Assembly: GCA_900548205.1 (NCBI GenBank)
Contig: URJS01000005.1
Location: 1 to 64,000 of the forward strand
Reading direction: 5' to 3'
Length of the DNA: 64,000 nt
DNA from: an uncultured Roseburia sp.
Lineage (GTDB): Bacteria; Bacillota; Clostridia; Lachnospirales; Lachnospiraceae
This document shows, one piece after another, positions 1-7,252 of the stretch; positions within the stretch are counted from its first letter, which is position 1, and every line of letters begins with the position of its first letter. A program made the position numbers and the translations under genes. Below the pieces are notes generated by a model that ran no database searches, had not been told where the DNA came from, and saw only the letters and a list, made by a program, of their open reading frames with translations.

Positions 1-199
1 CATGCGAGTGCGCATCCTCACACGAAGTGTTTTTTTATGACATAGGATTGCAGAGCAATTTCCTATGTCATGAAAAAGAGTTTCGCAAGCGAAACTCTCC
101 GCCTGCGGCGGGTCGCTTCAGCGTCATGATTCCATTCCGCCGCAGTGCGATCTCCCGGAGGGTTTTACTTTATAGGGAACTAAGTTTCCTATAAAGTAA
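1..199. repeat. Composite palindromic repeat, copy A (cut by the window edge)
   Basis: Gene-free stretch built of back-to-back inverted repeats: 37-51 with 55-71, 78-86 with 89-97, a G+C-rich block from 97 to about 155, and the arms TTACTTTATAGG (165-176) and CCTATAAAGTAA (188-199). Positions 97-176 align with 10331-10411 at roughly 90 percent by eye. The first 16 bases resemble 13093-13108, so the element probably continues to the left. On the minus strand it follows directly behind the terminator of the 290-1645 gene. Confidence 0.75.
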
Positions 200-200
200 C

Positions 201-238
201 AAAAACAGGGCTACCGCACATCCCCCTGCGATAACCCT
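201..238 (-). terminator. Intrinsic terminator of the CD225-like gene
   Basis: Arms 207-218 and 227-238 pair over 12 bp with two G-U pairs. On the minus strand five T residues (plus 201-205) follow the hairpin. The T-run merges with the first arm of repeat copy A. Confidence 0.8.
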
Positions 239-289
239 ATCTTATCATAAATTTGTTAGAATTTAAAGAATTTCACAAATACTTAAGGA

Positions 290-1645
290 TTAGTTCCAGC
301 CAATGAAACGCATATCAAGCGCATCAAACTCTCCTTCATAGAAGCTTACCGTAATAGAATTGTCATCTGTATCATAATACATATCACTGTGATTATACCA
401 CTGATAAACCTTATACTCCGGATCGTCATGCTTGTAATCCGGCTCCCCGTAAGCCTTCATAAAATCCTCTCCCATTGCGGAATGCGTCAGACCGTTTGGC
501 AGAGAAAATGTCGTTCCATCCACGATGTCAGAGCCTTCAATATAAACCCCAAATACCATAGAGTCCTTCATCGCAAGCGCTCCCTCCATCTCATTTCCGA
601 TGTAAACCTCTCCGACCTCTGCACCGTTTGCGTCATAAAATGTAACGTCATCATATTCATCCTGATTCAGCACATACTCCTGATCGTCTGCCTCAATCGA
701 AAATCCTGCGGCTGCAAATTCCGCATAAGTAAGCGGGAATGTGACCGTCACTCCATTCAGAGTGATCGTAGGATCTACAAAGCCTGTTCCAGGCGTTACC
801 TCAACCGGCGGCTCCTGCTCCGGCACCGGGCTTTGTACATCGCCCGCAGAGTCATCGGCAAAATGGTCATCTGTATCATAATCATCCGTATAGTAGTCAT
901 CCGTATAATAATCGTCATAATAAGCGGAATTATATCCTTCCTCAAAGCCTTGCATAATCTGCTGCCCCAGACCGCCGACCGTCCATAAGAAAATTATATA
1001 AATAGTATAAAATACAGCAAAGCCAAATCCTATCCATAAGAAAATAGACGCCGTCTTTGATTTGGAACGGAACTCCTCCCATCTGCTCTCCTTATAGGCA
1101 TTGTTTGCCTGCACAGTAAATACGCAGCCTAAAATTCCCATGATTATCGTAATGATATTGCAACCGCAGCAGCATAAAAACTCTAAAATTGAGAAGGTCA
1201 GCTTCATCCCAAAGTTATTCTTAAGCGGTCTACCCTTTTTATCAAGCGGAACCGGAGATGCCCCGTAAGACGGCTGACTGTATGCCGACTGTCCATAGCT
1301 CTGCTGCCCCGGCTGACTGTACGTTGACTGTCCATAGCTCTGCTGCCCCGGCTGACTGTACGCTGACTGTCCATACGCTGACTGCCCATAGCTTTGCTGT
1401 TCCGACTGTCCATACGCTGACTGCCCATAGCTTTGCTGTTCTGACTGTCCATACGCTGACTGCTGTGTCGGCTGGCTGTAATATGACTGCTGCGTCGGCT
1501 GGCTATAATACGACTGCTGCTCCTGCTGCTCTGCCACACCGTTTTCTTCCGTCTGCTCTGCCTCGCCGCTCTCCGTCTGTGGATTCTCTCCGTCTGCTCC
1601 GCAGGAGTTTTCCGGCTCTGTGTTCATCTCCTTATTTTCATCCAT
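290..1645 (-). CDS. CD225/dispanin-like membrane protein with FUS-like Q/S/Y/G low-complexity domain
   Basis: This 451-residue protein has four parts. Residues 1-42 are acidic. Residues 43-130 are a repetitive Gln/Ser/Tyr/Gly tract (units such as QQSYYSQPT, QQSYGQSAYGQSE and YSQPG). Residues 146-221 hold two membrane segments with a CCCGC cluster and a charged linker, in the pattern of CD225/dispanin proteins. After the second segment comes a Tyr/Asp-rich stretch (about 238-265) and an extracytoplasmic domain of about 160 residues that I do not recognise. ATG follows a strong GGAGG. The cellular role is unknown. The repetitive domain resembles eukaryotic FET-family prion-like sequences only in composition. 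Confidence 0.85.
   Translation of the reverse strand: MDENKEMNTEPENSCGADGENPQTESGEAEQTEENGVAEQQEQQSYYSQPTQQSYYSQPTQQSAYGQSEQQSYGQSAYGQSEQQSYGQSAYGQSAYSQPGQQSYGQSTYSQPGQQSYGQSAYSQPSYGASPVPLDKKGRPLKNNFGMKLTFSILEFLCCCGCNIITIIMGILGCVFTVQANNAYKESRWEEFRSKSKTASIFLWIGFGFAVFYTIYIIFLWTVGGLGQQIMQGFEEGYNSAYYDDYYTDDYYTDDYDTDDHFADDSAGDVQSPVPEQEPPVEVTPGTGFVDPTITLNGVTVTFPLTYAEFAAAGFSIEADDQEYVLNQDEYDDVTFYDANGAEVGEVYIGNEMEGALAMKDSMVFGVYIEGSDIVDGTTFSLPNGLTHSAMGEDFMKAYGEPDYKHDDPEYKVYQWYNHSDMYYDTDDNSITVSFYEGEFDALDMRFIGWN
1256..1519 (-). repeat. In-frame tandem repeats encoding the Q/S/Y/G domain
   Basis: About 264 bp of imperfect direct repeats (units of roughly 24-39 bp sharing the plus-strand motif TGACTGTCCATA) encode residues 43-130 of the CD225-like protein. 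Such DNA can gain or lose units by slippage, so the domain may vary in length between strains. Confidence 0.85.
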
Positions 1646-1742
1646 ACTTTTACTCCTCCTTTTTCTCTGCGTGACCGCTTTGCCGCCACCTATCTGTTAT
1701 ATGATACAGCAGCCGGACCAAAAGTGTCACTCGTATACGTTC

Positions 1743-1771
1743 ATCATAGCATAGCATTATTTTCCACACAA
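1743..1771 (-). promoter_or_regulatory. sigmaA-type promoter of the CD225-like gene
   Basis: -35 TTGTGT (1766-1771), 17-bp spacer, -10 TATGAT (1743-1748) on the minus strand, about 100 bp before the start codon. Confidence 0.6.
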
Positions 1772-1853
1772 GTATTTCCGTTATTTTTATGCCGCTTTTC
1801 CTTTGCTTTTTGTGCACACTGACACAGCGTGCATACAGGCTTTCTCCCCGATA

Positions 1854-3413
1854 CTATCCCACCTGTTTTACGATCAAAACAGTATCTCCCTTTGCAAGCT
1901 CCTTTTCCTGCCATCCGTTCGTCTCCAGAATATCACGGATTGTCGTATGGTTCTCCTTTGCAATATCCCAAAGCTCATCTCCCTCCTTTGCGATATAACC
2001 GATCAGCCCCGGACGGTTCTGCAGCTCCTCCATATCAAGCGCCGTCTCCTCAAGCTCCTCAATATTATTTACCTGCTGCTTTAGGATTGCAAGAAGCTCC
2101 AGATGCACGATCGCCTTGACCTCAATATGCTCCTGATCCAGCATGACCGCTGCAAGCTGCTCGATCCCACAGTCAAGCTCCAGTTCTAGCGGTTCTTCCA
2201 TGTCCGGAATCTCGATCAGCTGTGAAAACGGATAAATCTCCCGCACAGTGCCGACAGGCATATTGTCATCCGTCGTAATATAGAGCAGCTCGACTACAAT
2301 GCTTCCCTCTGCCTGTACGCCGTTCTCCACAAGCATTCTGCGCTCTAAGCTAACCTTCCCCTCACATGCGCAGATCTGCAGAATACGCTCCTGCGTCTCG
2401 GGAAGCTCAATCTGCTCGGCAATTCTGCTTTTTGCATAATTTTTCACCAGAAGCTTTTCTAAAATACGTTCTCTGTATACCGGCAAGAGCTTCTTTTTCA
2501 AAGAATAGACATCTGCCAAAAGCTCCAGCCGCTCCTCCTTCCAAACGCGTATGTCCACATGAAGTGCAAGCTCCAGCACGAGGATGCGCTCCTCCCCGTC
2601 ATAATCCGGCTTCACCTCAAGCTCCATGGATACGGGCGTTACCTTCACCTTGCAGATGACGTCCTCCTCCTCTACCCCGCAGTCCGTCCCACACTCTAAC
2701 GGCACTGTCGTCTCATACCACTGCAGACGCTCCGTCTCCTCCTCCTCGCTGTAGAGCACCGCGATCAGCACCTCCCCATCGAGCAGTACCTTCCCATCCT
2801 GTATACGGCTCTCCACATTGCGCAGCTCAATGCTCCTCCAGAGAATTTCCCGCACATTGGGCTTGCTTGACGGCAGCACAGTCTCACTTTTTTGCCTGCA
2901 CACATCGCGGCTTGCTGCAAGAAGCGTCATTCCCTCTCTTGTCACCAGCTTCTGCTCGTACTCCCCTTCCGCCTGCGGTCTTGCTGTCAGCTCCTCGTCA
3001 AGCTCCTCCTCTGCACGTACGGAAAGAACTGCTACCGCACGGATGCTGAGCTTTCTGGAATTGATCACCCCGACCGTAAGGTCCTCGATCTCCCCCTCCG
3101 CAGCAATCTGGTCAGACTCCTTTACACCGTCAATATTTAACTTTTCCTGAAACGGAAGCTCTCCCTTCAGACAGCTGATCTTCCCATTGCCCTGCTCGCT
3201 GCGATAGAGCACCCGAAAGCCCAGACAGCCTTTTACCCACACAAAGCCAGCTCCCGCCTTCACCTCATCAAAGCGCAGCTCTCCCTTTTCCTTTAGTACC
3301 TTTACAATATCCGGGCGGTAATCCGGTACATTATAGTCATCATCCAGCGTAATCTGACTGACTGCTGAACCGATTTCCTGTTTTCTATGTATTTTTACTT
3401 TACAAAGTTCCAA
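1854..3413 (-). CDS. sipL: SipL-like spore coat morphogenesis protein (SPOCS/DUF3794 domains plus C-terminal LysM)
   Basis: The 519 residues contain repeated SPOCS (DUF3794) units, the first at about 15-110, and a LysM module at about 466-519. This matches the architecture and length of Clostridioides difficile SipL, which binds the coat ATPase SpoIVA on the forespore surface and is needed for coat and cortex assembly. By homology it would act in the mother cell. The chosen start is TTG at 3413, placed after GGGGGAA and a T-run; no better ATG is in frame. A perfect 10-bp inverted repeat lies directly upstream. No convincing sporulation sigma-factor promoter was seen in the 80-bp gap to veg. 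Confidence 0.85.
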   Translation of the reverse strand: MELCKVKIHRKQEIGSAVSQITLDDDYNVPDYRPDIVKVLKEKGELRFDEVKAGAGFVWVKGCLGFRVLYRSEQGNGKISCLKGELPFQEKLNIDGVKESDQIAAEGEIEDLTVGVINSRKLSIRAVAVLSVRAEEELDEELTARPQAEGEYEQKLVTREGMTLLAASRDVCRQKSETVLPSSKPNVREILWRSIELRNVESRIQDGKVLLDGEVLIAVLYSEEEETERLQWYETTVPLECGTDCGVEEEDVICKVKVTPVSMELEVKPDYDGEERILVLELALHVDIRVWKEERLELLADVYSLKKKLLPVYRERILEKLLVKNYAKSRIAEQIELPETQERILQICACEGKVSLERRMLVENGVQAEGSIVVELLYITTDDNMPVGTVREIYPFSQLIEIPDMEEPLELELDCGIEQLAAVMLDQEHIEVKAIVHLELLAILKQQVNNIEELEETALDMEELQNRPGLIGYIAKEGDELWDIAKENHTTIRDILETNGWQEKELAKGDTVLIVKQVG

Positions 3414-3424
3414 AAAAATTCCCC

Positions 3425-3461
3425 CTTATCCGAAGCTTTTTCAACATCTTATTCGGATAAG
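3425..3461 (-). terminator. Hairpin between veg and sipL, abutting the sipL ribosome binding site
   Basis: CTTATCCGAA (3425-3434) and TTCGGATAAG (3452-3461) form a perfect 10-bp stem. On the minus strand it is followed by GGGGGAA and seven T residues just before the TTG start of sipL. It could terminate veg transcription or modulate sipL translation. Confidence 0.55.
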
Positions 3462-3492
3462 AGGAAATTTATACATCAATTCCGGTATTCAC

Positions 3493-3735
3493 TTAACAAA
3501 GCTTCATCCGTATATCTCTCGTAATAATGTCTGAATAACTAAAGGACAAAAGCTGCGGAGGATTCTGCTCCTGTTCATCATCGATCAATATCGTAAAGAC
3601 ACTGGGATATGCCTTTTGAATGACTCCTTCCTGAATATCCACCTTATTGCGTCCACGGTCGAGCTGAATCAACACCCTCCTGCCGCATTGCTGATGCACC
3701 GATGCGCGTACCCTGCTGATGTCTTGCTGCTGCAT
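3493..3735 (-). CDS. veg: Veg family protein
   Basis: An 80-residue protein with the typical Veg pattern: N-terminal ISRVRASVHQQCGRRV, then RGRNKVDIQEGVIQKAYPSVF and a C-terminal SYSDI stretch. Veg is a small, highly expressed, conserved Firmicutes protein linked in B. subtilis to biofilm gene control; its molecular role is not settled. The length matches the family. ATG follows GGGAGG at good spacing, and the gene has its own very strong promoter. Confidence 0.9.
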   Translation of the reverse strand: MQQQDISRVRASVHQQCGRRVLIQLDRGRNKVDIQEGVIQKAYPSVFTILIDDEQEQNPPQLLSFSYSDIITRDIRMKLC

Positions 3736-3776
3736 ATCTCTACCTCCCGTTTTGTCTTTCCATATTACTCCGCTTT

Positions 3777-3805
3777 AGTTTAGCATTGCACTAAATTTTT
3801 GTCAA
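3777..3805 (-). promoter_or_regulatory. Strong sigmaA promoter of veg
   Basis: -35 TTGACA (3800-3805), 17-bp spacer, -10 TAAACT (3777-3782), with an A/T-rich stretch upstream (3806-3840) that could act as an UP element. Confidence 0.8.
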
Positions 3806-3840
3806 ATAAAATATTTGATTTTCTTAAATAGAAAGAATAT

Positions 3841-4266
3841 TCATTCAAATATAGTACTCTGCTCCTGATTTTTCATTTTTACAACAATATACGGATAGCT
3901 TGGACTCGCCGCTACATTTTCTCCCTTTCTCGGTCCGATAAGCTCCGTGTCGAATAAAACGGCGTTCGAGGTAAGGTAGCACGCCTTGATCCGGATGCTG
4001 TAGCCTCCGGTCGCCTGCTCTCCATAGCCGCGCACAATATAAAGGTCCTCCTCAAGCTCATAGGTCATTTTAAAATCCGCCGCCTTTTTCTCCTCGATCA
4101 TCCCCAAGAGCTCCTCCGGTATCTGGTCCTCCTCCACAATCGAGTATTCAATATCCGCAACCTTCGTCCGGTTGGTCTCCTCCACACTGCATCCGCTTAT
4201 CATACATCCCAAAAACACGGCGGCAAAAAGAAGCCAGCCCCTGCTCCGTTTTTCTCTCCGGTTCAT
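3841..4266 (-). CDS. Lipoprotein with PrcB-like C-terminal domain, probably sporulation-controlled
   Basis: A 141-residue protein with a charged N-terminus, a hydrophobic signal segment and the lipobox ISGC (Cys at about residue 26), so it is probably a lipid-anchored surface protein. The segment YIVRGYGEQATGGYSIRI and the end SYPYIVVKM resemble the PrcB_C domain found in several clostridial lipoproteins. No enzymatic role can be inferred. A sigmaE-like promoter lies just upstream, which suggests expression in the mother cell during sporulation. The neighbours veg and sipL are on the same strand. Confidence 0.75.
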   Translation of the reverse strand: MNRREKRSRGWLLFAAVFLGCMISGCSVEETNRTKVADIEYSIVEEDQIPEELLGMIEEKKAADFKMTYELEEDLYIVRGYGEQATGGYSIRIKACYLTSNAVLFDTELIGPRKGENVAASPSYPYIVVKMKNQEQSTIFE

Positions 4267-4296
4267 TGACGCACCCCCAGTTTTGCTTCTATCCTC

Positions 4297-4326
4297 ATTC
4301 TATGCGCCCTCCCCAAAAAATATGAC
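4297..4326 (-). promoter_or_regulatory. sigmaE-like sporulation promoter
   Basis: Minus strand: -35 GTCATATT (plus 4319-4326), 14-bp spacer, -10 CATAGAAT (plus 4297-4304). This agrees with the B. subtilis sigmaE consensus (KMATATT, N13-14, CATACANT) at nearly every position. It sits 30 bp before the lipoprotein start codon. Confidence 0.6.
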
Positions 4327-4341
4327 ACTTTTATTCTCCGG

Positions 4342-4370
4342 TTGCCTTTCCCTGCTTTTCCCTTTATAAT
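4342..4370 (+). promoter_or_regulatory. sigmaA promoter of plsC
   Basis: -35 TTGCCT (4342-4347), 17-bp spacer, -10 TATAAT (4365-4370), 44 bp before the plsC start codon. Confidence 0.7.
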
Positions 4371-4414
4371 GGTTCTGGTACAAATAAGTATATACATGTT
4401 AGGAAGGACTATTT

Positions 4415-5152
4415 ATGCTTCGTTTTATTCTTGTTCTCTTATTTCTTACGCTCTATTTACTGATCGGAATCCCGATTCTCGGAATCGAATGGATCATCGC
4501 CAAATTTCATCCATATGCCGCAGAGATCAGCCAGCTTCGTATGGTGCAGTGGGCGTTTCGGATGATCCTTATCCTCTCAGGCACAAAGCTGACCGTCATC
4601 GGAGAGGAAAACGTCCCGACCGACCAGCCGGTCCTCTACATCGGAAATCACAAAAGCTTTTTTGACATCGTCATCACCTATGCGCGGTGTCCGCGTCTGA
4701 CCGGCTACGTCTCCAAGGATTCCATGAAAAAAGTACCGCTGCTCTCCCTCTGGATGAAGCGACTGCACTGTCTGTTCTTAAACCGTGAGGATGTAAAGGA
4801 AGGGCTGAAGACAATCCTTGCCGGAATTGAGAATATAAAAAACGGGATTTCTATGTGCATCTTTCCGGAGGGCACAAGAAATGCGACGGACGAGCTGCTT
4901 CTGCCGTTTAAGGAGGGCAGCTTTAAGATGGCGGAAAAGACCGGCTGCCCGATCATTCCGATGGCGCTGACAAACTCTGCAGATATTTTTGAAAATCATC
5001 TGCCAAAAATAAAATCAACGCATGTGATCCTTCAATACGGAAAACCGATCTATCCAAACGAGCTTGATAAGGACACACGCAAAAAGCTTGGCAGCTATTG
5101 TCAGACGATCATCGGCGATATGCTGAAGGAACAGAGAAAGGAGCCGCACTAA
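4415..5152 (+). CDS. plsC: 1-acyl-sn-glycerol-3-phosphate acyltransferase
   Basis: A 245-residue membrane-associated acyltransferase that adds the second acyl chain to lysophosphatidic acid to make phosphatidic acid. The catalytic NHKSFFD motif (NHx4D) is at residues 78-84 and the phosphate-binding FPEGTR at 150-155. An N-terminal hydrophobic segment spans about 3-28. ATG follows AGGAAGG. It is one of few plus-strand genes. Its last codons form one arm of a hairpin shared with the convergent diguanylate cyclase gene, and the two stop codons overlap. Confidence 0.93.
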   Translation: MLRFILVLLFLTLYLLIGIPILGIEWIIAKFHPYAAEISQLRMVQWAFRMILILSGTKLTVIGEENVPTDQPVLYIGNHKSFFDIVITYARCPRLTGYVSKDSMKKVPLLSLWMKRLHCLFLNREDVKEGLKTILAGIENIKNGISMCIFPEGTRNATDELLLPFKEGSFKMAEKTGCPIIPMALTNSADIFENHLPKIKSTHVILQYGKPIYPNELDKDTRKKLGSYCQTIIGDMLKEQRKEPH

Positions 5153-5176
5153 AACCGCGCGGCTCCTTTCTCTGTT
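5130..5176. terminator. Bidirectional hairpin built from the 3' ends of plsC and the cyclase gene
   Basis: An 18-bp perfect stem (5130-5147 with 5159-5176) and an 11-nt loop that contains both stop codons. T-runs are short on both sides, but stem stability is high. It serves both convergent genes and is largely coding. Confidence 0.7.
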
Positions 5177-7203
5177 TCACTCTCACCCTTCACTCTTAAT
5201 GTATACCCGTCCTTGCCTCTCCGCTTTGTCTCATACAAAGCCTCGTCGGCATATTTATAATATTCCTGAAATTCACAGCTCTCATTAGTCGCATAAATCC
5301 CGACACTGCAGGTGATCTTTACATGGATCCTGCTTTCCTGCTGGAGCTTTTCCCGAAAACGCTTCATGATCTGTGCGATGTTTTCATGCGGATGCTCAAT
5401 CTTTTCCATAAAGACAACGAACTCATCGCCTCCGAGACGGTAAATAATATCCTCCGACCGGAACGTCATCTGAAGCAGCCATGAAAACTCCTTTAAGACC
5501 TCATCGCCAACCATATGACCCTCATTGTCATTGATCTGCTTAAAGTTATCAATGTCTAAGATCAGCATGATATTATAGGGATTCGGCCTTTGCTCCGCAA
5601 GCCTTGCACGCATCTCCTTCTGCCCTGCCCTCGTGTTCAAAACTCCGGTAAGGGCGTCTGTCTGCGCCTCCTGCTGAAGCAGCTCCTGCCGCTTCATTTC
5701 CATGTCGATGTCCTGTAAATACCCCATCGCACAGCGTTCATGGGTGCCGACCTCCCGATAATCAAAAATCGTAATACGATACCAGCGGAAATCATCCGGA
5801 AAACCTCTCCTTGCCCGAAACTCAAGCGTTACCTTATGCTCCCCCGACTTAAATTCCAAAAGCGCATTCTGTAATTCCGTCAGATCGCGTTCCTCTATGA
5901 TCCCGTCTCTGCGAAGCCGCACAAAGAGCTCCTCCGCCTTAACAACAGGCGTCTCTCCAAGATCACGCGCCTTTAAGAATAGGACCTCGTCCGTTTTCAG
6001 ATCGTACTGGAAAATGATCTGCATGGAAGCCTCCAGCACGCGCCTTAGCTTCTGTCTGCTCTTTTCCAGCTCCTCCTGCAAAAACCTCCGCTCGGAAATA
6101 TCCTGGAGCACACAGCCGCAGCTGCCTTTCTCCGGCTGAAAGGTATAGACCATCAGGTGCTTTTTGATTTCCGGTCGGTATTTCTCAAAAACCTTATCCT
6201 CGCCGAAATAAGCTGTTTCGTAGCAGTAATTGAGCCAGCTTTTATCCGCCTCGCAAAAAAGCTCAAAATATTTCTTGCCGATCAGCTCTCCATAGCTTAC
6301 CCCGTAAAGGCTCGCATATTTCTGGTTTGTGTAGGAATATACCATATCCTCGGGATTCCCCTGCTCGTCAAAGACGATCCGGATCACGCAGCAGGCAACC
6401 GGGAGATTATCAAGATAATACTTCTGTAAGCGTTCCTCCTCCATGGAAGCCCTCTGCCCCTCCACAATGTCGCTAACGTCCGTGCGCGAAAGCAGAATCG
6501 TTTTCTTTGTCTCATCCAGATAGCAAAACCTAAGCTTCTTATAAAACAGCTTTCCATTTTCCTGTATTGTGGCAAATAAAACAAACTCATCCTTATCACG
6601 CAGCTCATTTACCACATACGGTATCTCCATCTTCTGCGTCAGGACTGCCTCCTCCTCAGGGATGACATACGCATGGTTAAATTCATGAAACACCTTGCGG
6701 TAATCATCCGAATCCGTGGTCGGGAGAATCGCCGTCGTATGCTTCGACGGATAGAGCACAAAGGTCCCGTCATCCACATCAATATAGGACACAAAATCAA
6801 AGTCGGGATCGACCGCCTTTACAATGACAGAATTATGTCCCATATCCTGCATATCCCTGCTCGCCAGAAGCAGCGTGTCTCTATTAGACGTCTCCATGAA
6901 GATCTCATGCCACTCCATTGCTCCGTCCTCGCGGAACAGGCGCAGACTAAAGCGCTTTGGCGGCTTCTCTCCGTCAAGCACTGCGCGCAGATACTCTTTT
7001 GTCATAAACTGCTGCCACAGCTTCCTGTCAGACTTATGCACATATTTCTTAAAATACAGTTGCGACACCTCATCATAATCCAGCCATCTTCCGCACAATT
7101 TTTCCGTCATAGTATCATGATGCATGAATAATAAATTCCCCTTTGCATCATACTCCCATATCCCCGCACAAAAATTTTTCATGATCTTAAATGTCTGTAT
7201 CAT
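5149..7203 (-). CDS. PAS-GGDEF diguanylate cyclase
   Basis: A 684-residue protein predicted to make cyclic-di-GMP from two GTP. The C-terminal GGDEF domain (about 515-670) has an intact GGDEF signature at 591-595 and an RxxD inhibitory site (RSED) five residues before it, so product feedback is likely. Upstream are PAS-like sensory segments (about 1-110, 260-370 and 385-500) without obvious transmembrane helices, which suggests a cytoplasmic sensor of unknown ligand. ATG follows GGGGAG. It lies 49 bp behind murF on the same strand. No EAL or HD-GYP domain is present. Confidence 0.92.
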   Translation of the reverse strand: MIQTFKIMKNFCAGIWEYDAKGNLLFMHHDTMTEKLCGRWLDYDEVSQLYFKKYVHKSDRKLWQQFMTKEYLRAVLDGEKPPKRFSLRLFREDGAMEWHEIFMETSNRDTLLLASRDMQDMGHNSVIVKAVDPDFDFVSYIDVDDGTFVLYPSKHTTAILPTTDSDDYRKVFHEFNHAYVIPEEEAVLTQKMEIPYVVNELRDKDEFVLFATIQENGKLFYKKLRFCYLDETKKTILLSRTDVSDIVEGQRASMEEERLQKYYLDNLPVACCVIRIVFDEQGNPEDMVYSYTNQKYASLYGVSYGELIGKKYFELFCEADKSWLNYCYETAYFGEDKVFEKYRPEIKKHLMVYTFQPEKGSCGCVLQDISERRFLQEELEKSRQKLRRVLEASMQIIFQYDLKTDEVLFLKARDLGETPVVKAEELFVRLRRDGIIEERDLTELQNALLEFKSGEHKVTLEFRARRGFPDDFRWYRITIFDYREVGTHERCAMGYLQDIDMEMKRQELLQQEAQTDALTGVLNTRAGQKEMRARLAEQRPNPYNIMLILDIDNFKQINDNEGHMVGDEVLKEFSWLLQMTFRSEDIIYRLGGDEFVVFMEKIEHPHENIAQIMKRFREKLQQESRIHVKITCSVGIYATNESCEFQEYYKYADEALYETKRRGKDGYTLRVKGESETEKGAARF

Positions 7204-7252
7204 CTTCCCGCTCCCCTCTTTTGGGCATTTTTCTTTCGTTTCCTTCCCCTGC

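Noticed and set aside
389..988. Plus-strand open frame of 199 codons inside the CD225-like gene
   Set aside because: Opposite-strand shadow of a well-supported gene, with no ribosome binding site or domain.
290..1645. Tyr/Gln repeats as a sequencing or assembly artefact
   Set aside because: The frame stays open through all units and the flanking domains are intact, so the repeats are coding.
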